Positions 62,100 to 64,000 of a stretch of 64,000 bases of DNA are shown one piece after another; within the stretch, counting starts at the first letter, position 1; each line of letters begins with the position of its first letter. The notes under the pieces are model-generated. The model was not told the origin of the DNA and made no database searches. It saw only the letters and a list, made by a program, of their open reading frames with translations. Source of the DNA: Loxodes magnus (taxonomy: Eukaryota > Ciliophora > Karyorelictea > Loxodida > Loxodidae); the NCBI GenBank assembly GCA_946699065.1, contig CAMPDV010001035.1:1-64000 (forward strand), read 5' to 3'. The position numbers and the translations under genes are program-made.

Positions 62100-63170
62100 T
62101 ACTTGATTAGCTCTTTTAACTTCAATATACTTCTTTATGAGGTCTTTTGTAAGTTTATTATATTTAGAGTCTGGAATAAATGAACCTAATATTAATCTGC
62201 ATTATATTATATATTGCCTTTAATACATTAGTATTAATCCTCTAAATTATTCCTATCAGATTAAAAAAATTCATTATAAGTTTCAAAAAAAGATTCTTAA
62301 TATTTTTATCTGTCAATAGGGTCTTGCAGCCTGCTAATTTTATATTTTCTTTAGGTAATTATGTCCAAATAGAGAATTGTGTTGAAGAGAAAATTTACCG
62401 TAATTGGTATGTGATCAGTAAATAGTTAGTTATAATGAGCCTAGAAGTTTTCAAATTGATTAATATTCAGGTAATTATTTATTACAATATAGTCATTGCA
62501 ATACATAAAATCTGTTCCTTTATGTATGCAAGTGTTGCTGTTCATATTATTTACTATTTCAAGATACTTCTGAATAATAAATTCCTAGAATCTATTATAT
62601 TATCATAGTCATTATTAGGATTATCTCCATAATCTTATAGAGGAGCATTGAAATCTCCCATTAGAATATGTGGGTTATTTGGGAATTGATTAAGTAGCAA
62701 ATTAATATACTCATACGCTTGGTCTTTTATGTTCTCATTTTAGCTATTATCTGACATGTAGCAGGACGTAATAAATACATTATCTAGTTTGGCTATGATA
62801 AATCGATTCTAGGATATATCAATTATATTAGTTTCTTCAGTACTACTGAGTTCTTCTTTAATAACTAGACATACACTTCTCCTTTTCCTGAATTTTTGTA
62901 ATAAGTTCTATAACCTTATATTAATATTGGATAAATATCTTGTTTTTACCAAGTTTCATTAATTGAAAAAATTTCAATACTATTTTCTCTTATGAATTCT
63001 TCTACTTTATATAGTTTACTTGCTAATCCATTTATGTTGACATATCCAATCTTAATTTGATTGACGCTACTTCTTTTTTAGTAGTTATCTTGATCTAAAA
63101 TAATATGCTTTCCTTGTTGATTTAGTTAAGAGCCTCCTTGCCACCCAGGTTCATAAATTAAAATTTATTT
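62100..63170 (-). pseudogene. LINE ORF2 N-terminal part: APE-type endonuclease and linker
   Basis: The minus strand reads IGYVNINGLASKLYKVEEFI then SIEIFSINETW (about 63040-62930), the first two endonuclease motifs, with catalytic Asn and Glu. GFITSCYM-type sequence, HILMGDFNAPL (about 62665-62640; the D and N of GDFN) and FTDHIPITVNF (about 62425-62395; catalytic DH) follow. This is the apurinic-endonuclease fold of LINEs, which nicks target DNA. One frame change occurs after KNSGKGE near 62880. The linker RKYKISRLQDPIDRQKYQES ends near 62100, where the CCHC retroposon is inserted. Confidence 0.8.
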
Positions 63171-63229
63171 TTTTGTCCACTGATTTCAAGATGAACGTGT
63201 TTTTTTAATGTTATTTATTTTAGTCATAA

Positions 63230-63990
63230 AATTAAATTATAATATAGAGATATTTTCTGCTATATATCTTTAATAATCTCTTATCAATATTAATTTTAAC
63301 TACTTGACAGTCAATCTATCCTTTATCAAGTTCTTAGTCAAGTACAACGTATCTGTTTTAAATTATAGTTTAGAAATTAGTTCTTTTTCAAAAGTTAGAT
63401 AATATAAAGTCTCTTAGCTATTTTGAATTAACATTGTAATTTTTTATAAAAATCTAATTTTCTTCCATTTTATTGATATGTTATTTAGTAGATGGAAAAT
63501 TTGGATCTGGATATTTTCTCTTTAATTAATTTATAGAATCTTATCCCAAAGAGATTCTTAAGTATCCTATTTTAGATTTTATGAATGAAAGTTGTTGAAA
63601 ATCTAAAAAGATTATTCACAGAATTTTATGGATAGAAATGTTAAATTGGAAGAAATTTACTATTTTAATATTTGGTTCTATTTCAGATTTTCCATTAAAG
63701 TACATTTTTTTGATGCTACTTTATCAAAAGCTTTAAATTGATTAGTTGCTAATTTAGTTTATCATATTATTTCTACAATTTTATGTATTTAGAATCAATA
63801 AAGTCGCACTAGGAAATTTAATCCAAATATAGTAGGTCTGTTCCAGTAGCAGTATCTAAATTCAAAATAATTGTTTTTTTTTAATTTTTTAATCACTGGA
63901 TTAAATTTCAACCTGTGTGTAATCATTCTATAGTTAAGGTATTTTTGTTTATCTGAAAGCATCTTTAAATTCTTGGATATACTTATTTTT
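63230..63990 (-). CDS. LINE upstream ORF (ORF1-like or ORF2 N-terminal extension)
   Basis: The minus strand reads about 250 codons upstream of the endonuclease: MYFNGKSEIEPNIKIVNFFQ, FIKSKIGYLRISLGQDSINQ, KRKYPDPNFPSTKQHINKME, SKQLRDFILSNFWKRTNF (TGA as Trp), NRYVVLDQELDKGQIDCQVV. It has no CCHC knuckle or coiled coil like the ORF at 61.4 kb. The layout (folded domain, then basic part, just before the endonuclease) suits a LINE ORF1. The start lies beyond the window edge or is missing. Confidence 0.45.
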
Positions 63991-64000
63991 TACAAATGTA

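Noticed and set aside
1-64000. Tetrahymena or Paramecium origin
   Set aside because: Both use TAA/TAG as Gln, which fits, but TGA is only a stop there. Here TGA sits repeatedly at conserved Trp positions in several unrelated genes.
1-64000. Mitochondrial DNA (TGA=Trp, AT-rich)
   Set aside because: TAA/TAG as Gln, LINEs, a RING finger, NACHT and WD40 genes and no organellar genes argue for the nucleus.
1-64000. Telomeric repeats and tRNA genes
   Set aside because: I looked for G-rich telomere-type arrays and for T-arm sequences such as GGTTCGAATCC and found none I could support. A tRNA search program would be decisive.

Overview
The window reads as nuclear DNA of a ciliate that uses an ambiguous genetic code. 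Seven WD repeats, a NACHT NTPase, a CCHC zinc knuckle and a LINE all read correctly only if TAA and TAG are glutamine and TGA is tryptophan, with TGA also serving as the stop. That is the code described for karyorelict ciliates (Loxodes, Parduczia; NCBI table 27). Condylostoma-type code is the main alternative. The DNA is very AT-rich, gene-poor and repeat-rich, which suits a Loxodes-like genome. Because no codon is a dedicated stop, standard-code ORF calling misses almost every gene. The genes here were found by strand asymmetry (coding strands are A/G-rich) and by protein-likeness in all six frames. Frame changes may be introns, assembly indels or decay, and I cannot separate these.

Layout: 1.0-1.6 kb, a short retroposed copy of a coiled-coil/CCHC ORF with a 15-bp target-site duplication. 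2.8-6.9 and 15.2-19.4 kb, two inverted copies of a ~4.1-kb segment carrying coiled-coil ORFs. Between them lie a minus-strand gene (8.0-9.95 kb) and a divergent plus-strand gene (10.9-12.66 kb) split by a 28S rRNA fragment. 19.6-21.5 kb, three small unrecognised ORFs. 23.0-25.65 kb, a STAND/NACHT NTPase gene. 26.7-28.1 kb, a LINE 3' end. 28-33 kb, AT-rich DNA ending in a ~470-bp tandem repeat.

34.0-36.1 kb is the most unusual part: a minus-strand RING/coiled-coil/ubiquitin-like gene whose 3' end runs into about 29 consecutive intron-like modules (GTAAG...AG), nearly all separated by exactly 3 nt. Then follow a secreted beta-helix gene (36.4-39.1 kb), a long unrecognised minus-strand gene (40.5-44.5 kb), a membrane protein gene (45.7-47.0 kb), 5.6 kb of AT-rich spacer, and a seven-repeat WD40 gene (52.6-53.7 kb). 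56.5-64 kb is LINE territory: a 5'-truncated plus-strand LINE faces minus-strand LINE fragments tail to tail, and one minus-strand LINE has a second CCHC retroposon inside its ORF2.

The host genes do not form an obvious pathway. The RING-UBL protein points to ubiquitin signalling, the NACHT and WD40 genes to signalling or scaffold proteins common in ciliates, and the beta-helix and membrane proteins to the cell surface. Boundaries are approximate unless a start or stop is named.
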